6,945 bases of DNA, from positions 1 through 6,945 of the forward strand of contig CALBTQ010000855.1 of the NCBI GenBank assembly GCA_937967875.1, given 5' to 3'. A program made the position numbers and the translations under genes. Source of the stretch: an uncultured Pseudomonadota bacterium (GTDB lineage Bacteria; Lernaellota; Lernaellaia; Lernaellales; Lernaellaceae). Under the pieces are notes generated by a model, which searched no databases, was not told the DNA's origin, and saw only the letters and a list, made by a program, of their open reading frames with translations. Below, in pieces: positions 1-6,486 of the stretch (positions are counted from its first letter, which is position 1; each line of letters begins with the position of its first letter).

Positions 1-45
1 GATCGTATTCGGTGACTGGAGTTCAGACGTGTGCTCTTCCGATCT
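1..45 (+). other. Illumina TruSeq adapter plus i7 index (assembly artefact)
   Basis: Positions 12-45 match the TruSeq read-2/index adapter, from GTGACTGGAGTTC to GCTCTTCCGATCT. Positions 1-3 (GAT) fit the end of the flow-cell primer, and 4-11 (CGTATTCG) fit an 8-base index. The stretch is not genomic. A reading frame runs open through it, so automatic callers would give the first gene a false GTG start at 31 and the false N-terminus MLFRS, a well-known contaminant peptide. Genuine sequence begins at 46. Confidence 0.98.
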
Positions 46-1191
46 AACCTGACCGACGTGAACCTTGGCGACGAGTTCTACGTCGAGCTGACCGGGCCGA
101 CGGTCGCGCTGCGCGAAGAATTGTCCTGGCGCCTCGCCGATTGGAACCGCCTGCGCCTGGGGTTGGACGGCGGTGTGGCCTCGATGCGGCTCAAATCCAA
201 CATCATCCGCTCGCCGAAAGAGGGCGACACCGGCGCGGGCGACCTGCTCACCTCCGATTCCTATGAGACCGACCTGCAGATCGACACGTACATGGGCGAC
301 GCCTTCGCCGAGGAGATGATCGACCTGGGACAATGGGCCACGCTCATTCCCGGTGTGCGCGTCGATTACCTCGACTACACGCGGCTCGCGCACGTCGATC
401 CGCGTCTGACCATGCGCTTTTATCCCGCGCCGCGCACGACGATCAAAACGAACGTCGGCGTGTATCATCAGTTCCCCAGCTTCGACGAGATCCTCGAGGA
501 CTACGGCAACCCCGACCTGGAAAGCGAAACGGCCTACAACTACGCGGGGGGCGTCGAGTACGACTTTGGGCAGGGCTATTCGTTGGATGTGCAGGGCTAC
601 TACAAGCAGTTGGACAACCTCGTCGCCTCGACCGGCGCCGACAGTGACGAGCCGTACGAGAACACGGGCATCGGTTATGTGTACGGCGGCGAATTGCTGG
701 CGCGCAAGCAGTTGAGCGACCGCTTCTTCGGCTGGGTCAGCTACACCTACTCGGTGTCCAAACGCAAGGACCGGCCGGGCGAGGATTGGCGCTTGTTCGA
801 TCAGGATCAGCCGCACAACTTCATCGTCGTAGCCAGCTACAAACTCGGCGAAAACCGCGACTGGCGCATCGGCGGGCGCTGGCAGTATTCGACCGGCTTG
901 CCGTACACCGAGATCGTCGGACGCATCTACGATGCGGACACCGACACCTATTTGCCGCTGTATTCGGACGAAACCAACGACAAGCGGCTGCCCGATTTTC
1001 ATCAGCTCGACGTGCGCATCGACAAGGCGTGGGTCTTCAACCGCTGGACGCTCGCTGCGTACCTCGATGTGCAAAACGCCTATTTCTATCGGTATCCGTT
1101 CGGCTATTGGTACAATCACGATTACACCGAGCGCGAGAAGGTGGTCTTCCCGACCTTCTTCCCGTCGCTCGGTTTGCAGGCGAGGTTTTAA
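46..1191 (+). CDS. TonB-dependent-receptor-type outer-membrane beta-barrel, C-terminal part (5' partial)
   Basis: The 381 residues that remain are the C-terminal barrel of a TonB-dependent outer-membrane receptor; proteins of this family import siderophores, cobalamin, glycans or other ligands using proton-motive force passed on by TonB. What is seen: alternating amphipathic strands rich in Tyr, Trp and Phe with short turns; a family-typical segment at about residues 154-163 (GNPDLESETA) followed by a GGVEY strand; a later GYVYGGELLAR strand; acidic, Tyr-rich loops (residues about 290-310); and a last strand ending LGLQARF with a C-terminal Phe, the usual BAM assembly signal. The plug domain, TonB box and signal peptide are missing because the contig starts inside the gene; the frame is open through the adapter, so there is no native start. 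Substrate cannot be told. A lipoprotein gene follows 5 bases downstream, so the two are probably co-transcribed. A non-TonB porin-like barrel is a less likely alternative. Confidence 0.88.
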   Translation, partial: NLTDVNLGDEFYVELTGPTVALREELSWRLADWNRLRLGLDGGVASMRLKSNIIRSPKEGDTGAGDLLTSDSYETDLQIDTYMGDAFAEEMIDLGQWATLIPGVRVDYLDYTRLAHVDPRLTMRFYPAPRTTIKTNVGVYHQFPSFDEILEDYGNPDLESETAYNYAGGVEYDFGQGYSLDVQGYYKQLDNLVASTGADSDEPYENTGIGYVYGGELLARKQLSDRFFGWVSYTYSVSKRKDRPGEDWRLFDQDQPHNFIVVASYKLGENRDWRIGGRWQYSTGLPYTEIVGRIYDADTDTYLPLYSDETNDKRLPDFHQLDVRIDKAWVFNRWTLAAYLDVQNAYFYRYPFGYWYNHDYTEREKVVFPTFFPSLGLQARF

Positions 1192-1196
1192 CGACG

Positions 1197-2012
1197 ATGA
1201 ACCGGCGATGGTGGATGATCCTGCTCGCGTTGCTGCTGGCAGCGGCGCTGCCGGCCTGCGATATCGAGTTCGATCCGCCCGCGGTGATCAAAACGCAGCG
1301 CTTTCTGGGCATTCGCGTCGAGCCGCTGGAAGCCGCGCCGGGCGACGAGGTGACCTTCACCGCGCTGGTTGTCAACAAGGACGGCTCGTTGTATGAAGGG
1401 CCGGTCGCCTGGGCCGTCGTCGCCGGCAACCAATTGCGCGAGGAAGGCGAAACCGACGCGGGCGTCGTCGCCTACCTGCAAACCGGCCCCGACGATCCCT
1501 TCGTCTGGACCGTCCCGGCGTGGGACGAACTGACCGCGCAATTCGGACCGCTCGAACGCGACGGTTCGCTGCTGACGGTCGCCGCGGCGGCGTTCAAGGG
1601 CGGCGATCCGCAAGACGATCCGCTGACGGCCTTCAAATTGTTCGTCGTCGCCGATCGCGAACAAAAACGGTACGTCAATCCGTACATCGAAAAGATGACC
1701 GTGCTCGACGATCGCGGCGCCGTCGTTGTGCCTGCCGACGACGGGCAATACAACCTGCGCAGCGATGAGGCGACGATATGGATCGAGCCCGATCTTGATT
1801 TGGAAGAGCTGACTTACCATTGGTTCGCCGCCGACGAGGAATTCGATCCGAATTTTAAGGAACACCAGAAAATCGAACGCGGCGACAAACCCACACTCGA
1901 TGTATATTGCGTCATGCGCCGCGTCTATCGTTTCCGTCACGGCGAAAATATGTTCACCTACCTTACCGGCATGGACTGGCGATCCGCGCGCCTGCGCTTC
2001 GATGCGCAATGA
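1197..2012 (+). CDS. Putative lipoprotein with two beta-sandwich-like regions, receptor-linked
   Basis: This encodes 271 aa. The ATG at 1197 was chosen because it opens a clean lipoprotein signal peptide: basic MNRRWW, hydrophobic residues 7-18, and lipobox LPAC with Cys21 as the predicted lipidated residue. The same frame is open further upstream, but only as a shadow of the receptor gene. A weak GAGG at 1182-1185 lies 11 bases before the ATG. Asp follows the Cys; in E. coli this favours inner-membrane retention, but that rule is not reliable outside enterics. Residues about 35-75 (RFLGIRVEPLEAAPGDEVTF...) look like an Ig/PKD-type beta-sandwich, and residues about 162-268 look like a second beta-rich unit. 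No catalytic motif is visible. The gene starts 5 bases after the receptor stop, which suggests a surface or periplasmic partner of that receptor, for example in ligand capture. I do not recognise a named family, and the function is unknown. Confidence 0.85.
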   Translation: MNRRWWMILLALLLAAALPACDIEFDPPAVIKTQRFLGIRVEPLEAAPGDEVTFTALVVNKDGSLYEGPVAWAVVAGNQLREEGETDAGVVAYLQTGPDDPFVWTVPAWDELTAQFGPLERDGSLLTVAAAAFKGGDPQDDPLTAFKLFVVADREQKRYVNPYIEKMTVLDDRGAVVVPADDGQYNLRSDEATIWIEPDLDLEELTYHWFAADEEFDPNFKEHQKIERGDKPTLDVYCVMRRVYRFRHGENMFTYLTGMDWRSARLRFDAQ

Positions 2013-2204
2013 CGCTCGGGCGGATAATTTTTGGATATTGCATTGAGAAATCCCTCCGTCGATTTGTCGGTCAGATTCGCCATTATCTTTCTAAAGCTTT
2101 CCCTTCAAACGGCCGATAAACAGGATCAGTGCAACGACGCTTACTAAAGCTATCGGAAAGAAAACAATTGCGGTGTAACCCAAAATAATCTCTGGTTGAC
2201 CAAA
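2013..2204. other. AT-richer intergenic region upstream of the response-regulator gene
   Basis: These 192 bases are visibly richer in A and T than the flanking genes. They hold two imperfect copies of a 15-base element, CTTTCTAAAGCTTTC at 2087-2101 and CTTACTAAAGCTATC at 2140-2154 (13 of 15 identical). AATAAT at 2184-2189 resembles a -10 box, but no good -35 lies at the right distance. No intrinsic terminator for the upstream lipoprotein gene is evident. A 30-codon hydrophobic frame on the minus strand (2091-2183) is discussed as a finding and is not called as a gene. Confidence 0.4.
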
Positions 2205-3872
2205 ATGAAAATAGCAGTCATTGAGGATTCGTCCCTGGTGGTGTCCTTTTGGCAAAACTTCCTGAAGCCGATGGGCCACGAATTTGCCTTTTTCAGCTCT
2301 CATCGCGAAGAGTTGGCGCGGGTGGGCGCGTATGCGCCCCAGGTGATTTTCTGCGCCGGTGTCCCGATGCACCAATCGGGCTTCGAAATGGGGCAGGCGC
2401 TCAAGTCGCACAAGCTGACGGGCGGCGCCGGAGTGGTTGTGTGCACGACCCTGGGCGACGATAACCTGTTCAAGGAATGGGATGCGTCGTCCATCGACGC
2501 GGTGCTCGTCAAACCGTTCACGCGCGAGAGCGTCGAGCGGGTGCTTGCTCAGCTGACGCGGCGCTACAGCCGTCCCCAGCGCGAGCGTCGATTGGCGGTG
2601 ATCATCGACGACAATAAAACCGCACGCTCGGTGCTGGAACAGCAGATGACCTCGCTGGGCTTCGACGTGCAGACGGCCGTGAACGGTCAGGCCGGCTATG
2701 AGTTGATTCTCAAGAGCAAGCCCGACATCGTGCTCACCGACGTGGAAATGCCGGTGATGAACGGTTATGAATTGTGCGCCGCCCTTTCGGAAAATCCGGA
2801 AACGCACCGATTGCCGATTTTGGTGGTCAGCTCGACGGTCACCGATGTGGAAGTCCATCAGGGCTTCAAATCGGGTATTCTGGACTTTTTACGCAAGCCG
2901 TTCGACTCCTTCAAGCTCAGCGAAGCGGTGGCGACGGCCATCGGGCGCGAAAAGGTGCAGCATGACGGCATCGCGGTCGTGCTTTCCGGCGACATGAAAT
3001 TCTCGGCGCTGTTGGGCAAACTGTTCGCCGATCTGGGCTTGCAGGATCACCATTGCGCCAACCTCAACGAGCTTTCCGGCTACCTGTCGATGATCGTGCC
3101 CGATATCATCGCGGTGGATTTTTCCGGCGTCGATCACCAGGCCTGTCATATGCTGGAAAAGCTGCGCGAGCAGGATGATCTCAAAGCCTCGCCGATTCTG
3201 GTGATGGTCGAGGCGGACGATCGCAACGCCATGATCAATTGCCTGCAGCACGGCGCCAACGATTTTCTGATCAAGCCGTTCGTGCGCGAGGAGTTCAACG
3301 CCCGCGTGCTCAACCTCGTGCGCACCAAGCTGCTGTTCGACGAGCTCAAGCAAAGCTCGCATATCCTGGAAGGTCTCGCGTTCATCGACAGCCTTACCGG
3401 CTTGCTCAATCGGCGCTATCTCGAAGAGGGCTTACAGCAACAATTCGCCCGCGCCGAACGCACGCAACGCCCGCTGTCGATCATGATGATCGACCTGGAT
3501 CACTTCAAGCGCGTGAACGACATGTTCGGTCACGCCATCGGCGACGAGGTGCTTAAATCGGTATCCGAAACGGTGAAGTCCAGCGTGCGCAACGTCGACA
3601 TCGCCTGCCGTTACGGCGGCGAGGAATTGTGCGTGCTCATGCCCGGTACGCCGGCGATGCAGGCGCGCGACATCGCTGAACAGGTGCGGCGCAACATCGA
3701 GGCGAAAACGCTTACGCCCAAGCTCATTCGCCAGACCGTCAGTCTGGGGGTCAGCACGTTCCCGGACCTGTCGGGGCGCGATACGCTGCTCAGCGACGCG
3801 GACAAGGCGCTTTACATGGCGAAAGACATGGGGCGCAACCGGGTGCTGGTGAAGGACGAAAACATCGCTTAG
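2205..3872 (+). CDS. Response regulator diguanylate cyclase, REC-REC-REC-GGDEF
   Basis: A cytoplasmic 555-aa signalling protein predicted to make cyclic di-GMP from two GTP under phosphorelay control. The ATG at 2205 (MKIAVIEDS) fits a receiver start; a TTG at 2196 is the alternative, and neither has a clear Shine-Dalgarno. REC1 (about 1-118) keeps the acidic pair E7-D8 and K103, but the phosphoacceptor position holds Ala51 (FCAGVP), so it should not be phosphorylated. REC2 (about 129-248) is canonical: D135-D136, phosphoacceptor D179 in LTDVEMPVMNG, S209 and K231. REC3 (about 255-375) keeps D305 and K357 but has a thinned acidic pocket. A helical linker leads into GGDEF (about 390-555), which has DSLTGLLNRR, the IDLDHFKRVND nucleotide-site segment and an active GGEEL at 471-475. 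RNVD at 462-465, five residues before it, is a product-inhibition I-site. The layout is like PleD with one extra receiver. No histidine kinase lies beside it. The gene ends with its stop overlapping the convergent gene's stop. Confidence 0.95.
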   Translation: MKIAVIEDSSLVVSFWQNFLKPMGHEFAFFSSHREELARVGAYAPQVIFCAGVPMHQSGFEMGQALKSHKLTGGAGVVVCTTLGDDNLFKEWDASSIDAVLVKPFTRESVERVLAQLTRRYSRPQRERRLAVIIDDNKTARSVLEQQMTSLGFDVQTAVNGQAGYELILKSKPDIVLTDVEMPVMNGYELCAALSENPETHRLPILVVSSTVTDVEVHQGFKSGILDFLRKPFDSFKLSEAVATAIGREKVQHDGIAVVLSGDMKFSALLGKLFADLGLQDHHCANLNELSGYLSMIVPDIIAVDFSGVDHQACHMLEKLREQDDLKASPILVMVEADDRNAMINCLQHGANDFLIKPFVREEFNARVLNLVRTKLLFDELKQSSHILEGLAFIDSLTGLLNRRYLEEGLQQQFARAERTQRPLSIMMIDLDHFKRVNDMFGHAIGDEVLKSVSETVKSSVRNVDIACRYGGEELCVLMPGTPAMQARDIAEQVRRNIEAKTLTPKLIRQTVSLGVSTFPDLSGRDTLLSDADKALYMAKDMGRNRVLVKDENIA

Positions 3873-3991
3873 CGGTAGATCGCGGGCAGCAGCGGATCGT
3901 TGCCGGTCAGGGTGAAAAACAAGATTCCGCCCAGCACGATCAACAAAAACCACAACCACAAATAACGTAATATGAAGCGGCGGATTTTCAT
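3869..3991 (-). CDS. 40-aa single-pass membrane protein, translationally coupled to the SGNH gene
   Basis: A 40-aa protein with a basic start (MKIRRF), a hydrophobic segment over residues about 7-28 rich in Leu, Ile, Phe and Trp, then a short polar tail ending NDPLLPAIYR. Positive-inside logic puts the N-terminus in the cytoplasm and the tail outside. It is supported as real because its ATG (3991-3989) overlaps the TGA (3990-3988) of the upstream SGNH gene as ATGA, the classic translational-coupling arrangement, and because the peptide is a well-formed membrane segment and not a shadow of another gene. Its size, single transmembrane helix and Pro-x-Ile-Tyr tail recall, from memory, the small DUF5989-type proteins found beside SGNH/SxtJ genes; this is an unchecked resemblance. 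It may anchor or stabilise the SGNH partner. Its TAA overlaps the TAG of the convergent regulator gene. Confidence 0.75.
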   Translation of the reverse strand: MKIRRFILRYLWLWFLLIVLGGILFFTLTGNDPLLPAIYR

Positions 3992-5256
3992 GGCGTCGGC
4001 TCCTCGTCGGCCGATGACGGCGAGATGACGTCGGCCAGCAACCCGGCGACGATCGCGTGCCCGGCCGCGTTGGGATGAAACGGATCTTCCTTCGAGTTCC
4101 ACAGCCCGTCGCCGCGCCCGTCGGCGGCAAAGGCCGCCACCGCGTCGACGTACGGCCGGTCGGTCTGCGCGGCCGCGTCGACCACCGCCTGGTTGTATTG
4201 CGCGTCCGTACGATCGCGGAAAGCGCTGACGAACGGCAGCAGCGCGTACAGGCCGTCGGCCTCGTCATGCCGGCCGAGGCGCTGCAGCGCGCGCGCCAGG
4301 CGAATGTACGTATCGCTCTGCGTTGAATCCAGCTCCATCGACCGCTGATAATGCGCGATCGCCTGCGGCCAATCGCCGTTGGTTTCCGCCGCCTCGCCCT
4401 GCGCAAAGGCCGACGCGGCCTGCGCGGCGTCCACGACCTTCAGACGATAGAAAGGCAGGTTGATCGGCATTTTGATGAACACGACCTTGATGTTGTGCTC
4501 GCGGCACAGCAACTCGATCTCACGCAGGTTGGCTTGATAATCCGCCAGCGCCACCCGGCGCGGCATTTTTTCGGGATCGAACGAACCGCGCTTGACCAGC
4601 GCACCGATCAGCGTGTTGCGGAAGAAACGATACGCCGCGCTGCGGTTGAGCAGGTTTTGCGCGGCGACGATGCGCGTCGGGGTCGGCTGCTGTTGTGCGT
4701 CGGGCAGGCCGTTGTTGATGAAGAAACGGAAGATGTCCAGGTCGTTGAGATCGTACGCGACCGTCACCAGGTCGGGCTGCCAGCCCAGCACGTCGCGCGC
4801 GAGAAAATATTTCCCCTGCCACGTCGTGTAACCGGGCACGCCGCCGTTGATCGTCTCCACGTTCTGCCCGCGTTCGCGCAGCAACGAGCCCAGCACCGCC
4901 GGGTAGGTTTTGTCCTCGGCCACGCCCCAGCCGAAGGTCGGGCTCGCGCCCAGGCAGACGATCCGCGTGACGTCCGCCGGCTTCGGTACGGCGAAATCGG
5001 GACCGCGCAGGTGATGTGCGCTCGTGGTCACCGCCGCGCCCTCGAAGGTGGTCGACAGCCCCGCGCGCAACCGCCACATGAGCTGCGCGTCGCGTTCCAG
5101 CAACAGCAAAATGCGGTCGAGGCGCGAAGGGCGCATCAGCGCCAGGCACAGCGCTTCGGCGAGCAGGAACAAAACGATCAGCGCCGCGATGCCGCCCAGT
5201 GAGCGCATCAGCGATTGGCGCGTCTCGACCTGCGATGTGGTTGCCGGGTCCGTCAT
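3988..5256 (-). CDS. Membrane-anchored SGNH/GDSL-hydrolase-like protein with TPR-like insertion
   Basis: This encodes 422 aa. One N-terminal transmembrane helix (about 21-41) implies an extracytoplasmic catalytic domain. SGNH blocks are visible in order: block I CLGASPTFGWG with nucleophile Ser105 (GAS in place of GDS), block II NGGVPGY with Gly139, block III YDLND with Asn171, and block V DPFHPNAAGH with Asp391 and His394. All four canonical residues are therefore present, and an active esterase or acyltransferase is expected. Between blocks III and V, residues about 280-345 form TPR-like helices (GDWPQAIAHYQRSMELD, then YIRLARALQRLGRHDEADGLYALLP), an unusual insertion that could bind a partner protein. 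The ATG at 5256 has a good Shine-Dalgarno, AAAGGGG, 4 bases upstream (5267-5261, minus). It is first in an operon with the 40-aa membrane protein, and is divergent from a paralog at 5321. The family includes deacetylases and O-acyltransferase partners acting on glycans, but the substrate here is unknown. Confidence 0.9.
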   Translation of the reverse strand: MTDPATTSQVETRQSLMRSLGGIAALIVLFLLAEALCLALMRPSRLDRILLLLERDAQLMWRLRAGLSTTFEGAAVTTSAHHLRGPDFAVPKPADVTRIVCLGASPTFGWGVAEDKTYPAVLGSLLRERGQNVETINGGVPGYTTWQGKYFLARDVLGWQPDLVTVAYDLNDLDIFRFFINNGLPDAQQQPTPTRIVAAQNLLNRSAAYRFFRNTLIGALVKRGSFDPEKMPRRVALADYQANLREIELLCREHNIKVVFIKMPINLPFYRLKVVDAAQAASAFAQGEAAETNGDWPQAIAHYQRSMELDSTQSDTYIRLARALQRLGRHDEADGLYALLPFVSAFRDRTDAQYNQAVVDAAAQTDRPYVDAVAAFAADGRGDGLWNSKEDPFHPNAAGHAIVAGLLADVISPSSADEEPTP

Positions 5257-5320
5257 GATTCCCCTTTGCCGCGGCTGTTGAACTGATACTTCTATTTAGC
5301 TAAAGTTCGAACGAATCTCA
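5257..5320. promoter_or_regulatory. Divergent promoter region between two SGNH genes
   Basis: This 64-bp gap must carry the start signals for both SGNH genes, unless these are transcribed from more distant sites. On the plus strand, TTGAAC at 5278-5283 and TAAAGT at 5301-5306, 17 bases apart, form a mediocre sigma-70-like promoter (4 of 6 matches in each box). On the minus strand only the Shine-Dalgarno of the leftward gene is clear; no good promoter boxes were found. Confidence 0.4.
5295..5312. promoter_or_regulatory. Two abutting palindromes, possible operator
   Basis: TTTAGCTAAA (5295-5304) and GTTCGAAC (5305-5312) are each perfect palindromes and touch without a gap. They cover the candidate -10 box of the rightward SGNH gene, a position where a dimeric repressor could act on both divergent genes. 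Short palindromes also arise by chance, so this is suggestive only. Confidence 0.3.
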
Positions 5321-6400
5321 ATGTCGGAAGGAATGCACAACGACGTGACGCCGACGCCTCGCCATTTTTTGCTCCGCGCCTGGCGGTTTTTTCTGCGCCG
5401 GCAAGCGCTCGTTTTGTCGCTGCTGGTCGTCGTCGCCGTGGCGGTCGCCGAGGTCGCGCTGCATCACCGGCCGCTGCCCGCGTCGGTGCGCGAGCTGATC
5501 TGGGTGCAGGCGATGGATCCCGAAGTGCACGAGGCCGACGCCGATCCGCGTTTGCTGATGAAGCTCAAGCCCGGCGCGCAACGCGTATATGAAACGCCCG
5601 ATCATCCGCCGCGTACCGTGTCGGTCAACGCCCTTGGTTTTCGCGGGCCGGAGCGGTCGTTGGCCAAGGGCGAGAATGTATTCCGCATCGTCATTTTCGG
5701 CTCGTCGACAGCTTACGGCGCGGCGGTGTCCGACGACCGGACGCTCAGCGCGCACCTCGAACGCATTTTGAACGAACGCGGCGATCCGGTGACCTACGAG
5801 GTCTGGAACGGCGGCGTCAGCGCCTACAATCCCAGCCAGATGGCCGTGCTCGCCGCGCGGACGATGGCGGCCGGCGCGCAGCCGGATGTCGTGCTCTTTC
5901 ACATCGGCCTGATCGGCGCGCGGGCGTTTTTGATCGGACACGTCGACCTGAATCAATTCACCGCCGATCCGTCGATGGTCGGCGAATATTTTTTTACGCC
6001 TTCCTTTCTGCCGGCGAAAGCGACCGCCTGGCTCGCCGCTCATTCCCGGTTGTTCCTGCTGACCCTGGCGCACTTCACACGCATGGCCGATGCCGAGGAG
6101 CGCGAACAACGTTTGCGCGAGACGGCGATCATGCACCACCGCGCGGTGTTGGGCGATTTCGTGCGGGCCTATCGCGATCGGACGCGTCTGGCCGCGTTCG
6201 TCGCCCCGTGCTACGAGCAGGACGACACCGCGTTTTTCGTGCGACAGGTAACCGAGCCGGCCGGGCTGGCGCAGTGGTGCGTCGCGGCCGACCATGACGA
6301 GCCGGAATATCGCCTGGAGCATCCGCCGGGCTACGTGTACGCGCATCTGGCTGAAAAGCTGGCCGAACGGCTCGACCGCGAGGGCTACCTGACGCGATAA
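5321..6400 (+). CDS. Membrane-anchored SGNH-like protein, divergent paralog with degenerate catalytic blocks
   Basis: This encodes 359 aa. A basic N-terminus (RAWRFFLRR) leads into a transmembrane helix at about 28-47; the rest is predicted to lie outside the inner membrane. It shares with the neighbouring minus-strand SGNH protein the run RG-P-[DE], then RIV-x-x-G-x-S (block I FGSSTAYGAAV, Ser129), and block II WNGGVSAYN (Gly165). Block III reads FHIGLIG, with Leu197 where Asn is expected, and block V reads RLEHPPGY: His334 is kept, but Arg331 sits where the catalytic Asp should be. It could be a pseudoenzyme, a transferase with altered chemistry, or use Glu333. It lacks the TPR-like insertion of its neighbour. 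The start is uncertain: ATG 5321 has no Shine-Dalgarno, while GGAAGGA at 5326-5332 touches ATG 5333 and lies 12 bases before GTG 5345, both in frame. All three choices keep the membrane anchor. Confidence 0.85.
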   Translation: MSEGMHNDVTPTPRHFLLRAWRFFLRRQALVLSLLVVVAVAVAEVALHHRPLPASVRELIWVQAMDPEVHEADADPRLLMKLKPGAQRVYETPDHPPRTVSVNALGFRGPERSLAKGENVFRIVIFGSSTAYGAAVSDDRTLSAHLERILNERGDPVTYEVWNGGVSAYNPSQMAVLAARTMAAGAQPDVVLFHIGLIGARAFLIGHVDLNQFTADPSMVGEYFFTPSFLPAKATAWLAAHSRLFLLTLAHFTRMADAEEREQRLRETAIMHHRAVLGDFVRAYRDRTRLAAFVAPCYEQDDTAFFVRQVTEPAGLAQWCVAADHDEPEYRLEHPPGYVYAHLAEKLAERLDREGYLTR

Positions 6401-6416
6401 AAAATCATCTTTCCGG

Positions 6417-6446
6417 TTGCCATCCCGCCCCCATGAGAGATAAAAT
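6417..6446 (+). promoter_or_regulatory. Sigma-70-like promoter of the Asp-rich lipoprotein gene
   Basis: TTGCCA at 6417-6422 (5 of 6 matches to TTGACA) and TAAAAT at 6441-6446 (5 of 6 matches to TATAAT) are separated by 18 bases. It is the best promoter match I found between genes in the window. The start point would fall near 6453, giving a leader of about 34 bases. It begins 16 bases after the SGNH stop, suggesting that the lipoprotein gene has its own transcript. Confidence 0.55.
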
Positions 6447-6454
6447 AACAAGCG

Positions 6455-6466
6455 AGTCGGCCGACT
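6455..6466. promoter_or_regulatory. 12-bp perfect palindrome at the predicted transcript start
   Basis: AGTCGGCCGACT reads the same on both strands. It sits just after the expected start point and 8 bases before the Shine-Dalgarno GGAGG (6475-6479), so it could be a repressor operator. It has no loop, so it would make a poor RNA hairpin. Confidence 0.35.
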
Positions 6467-6486
6467 GTGAGGGGGGAGGGCGATCG

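Noticed and set aside
786..1196. N-terminal extension of the first lipoprotein gene in the same frame
   Set aside because: It lies inside the receptor gene in another frame, has an Arg-rich shadow composition, and would bury a clear signal peptide and lipobox.
1993..2030. Small hairpin TGCGC/GCGCA near the lipoprotein stop as a terminator
   Set aside because: The 5-bp stem lies inside the coding region and the nearest T-run is about 20 bases away, so it does not fit an intrinsic terminator.
2184..2858. Long minus-strand open frame over the start of the response-regulator gene
   Set aside because: It is antisense to well-defined receiver domains, with a His/Arg-rich shadow composition; only its last 30 codons, outside the gene, merit comment.
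4351..5202. 283-codon plus-strand open frame antisense to the SGNH gene
   Set aside because: The opposite strand has all SGNH blocks, a membrane helix and a Shine-Dalgarno; this frame is Arg/Gln/His-rich with no recognisable motif.
5318..6451. 377-codon minus-strand open frame antisense to the second SGNH gene
   Set aside because: It is a shadow frame, rich in Arg, His and Gln, with no domain; the plus strand carries recognisable SGNH blocks I and II.
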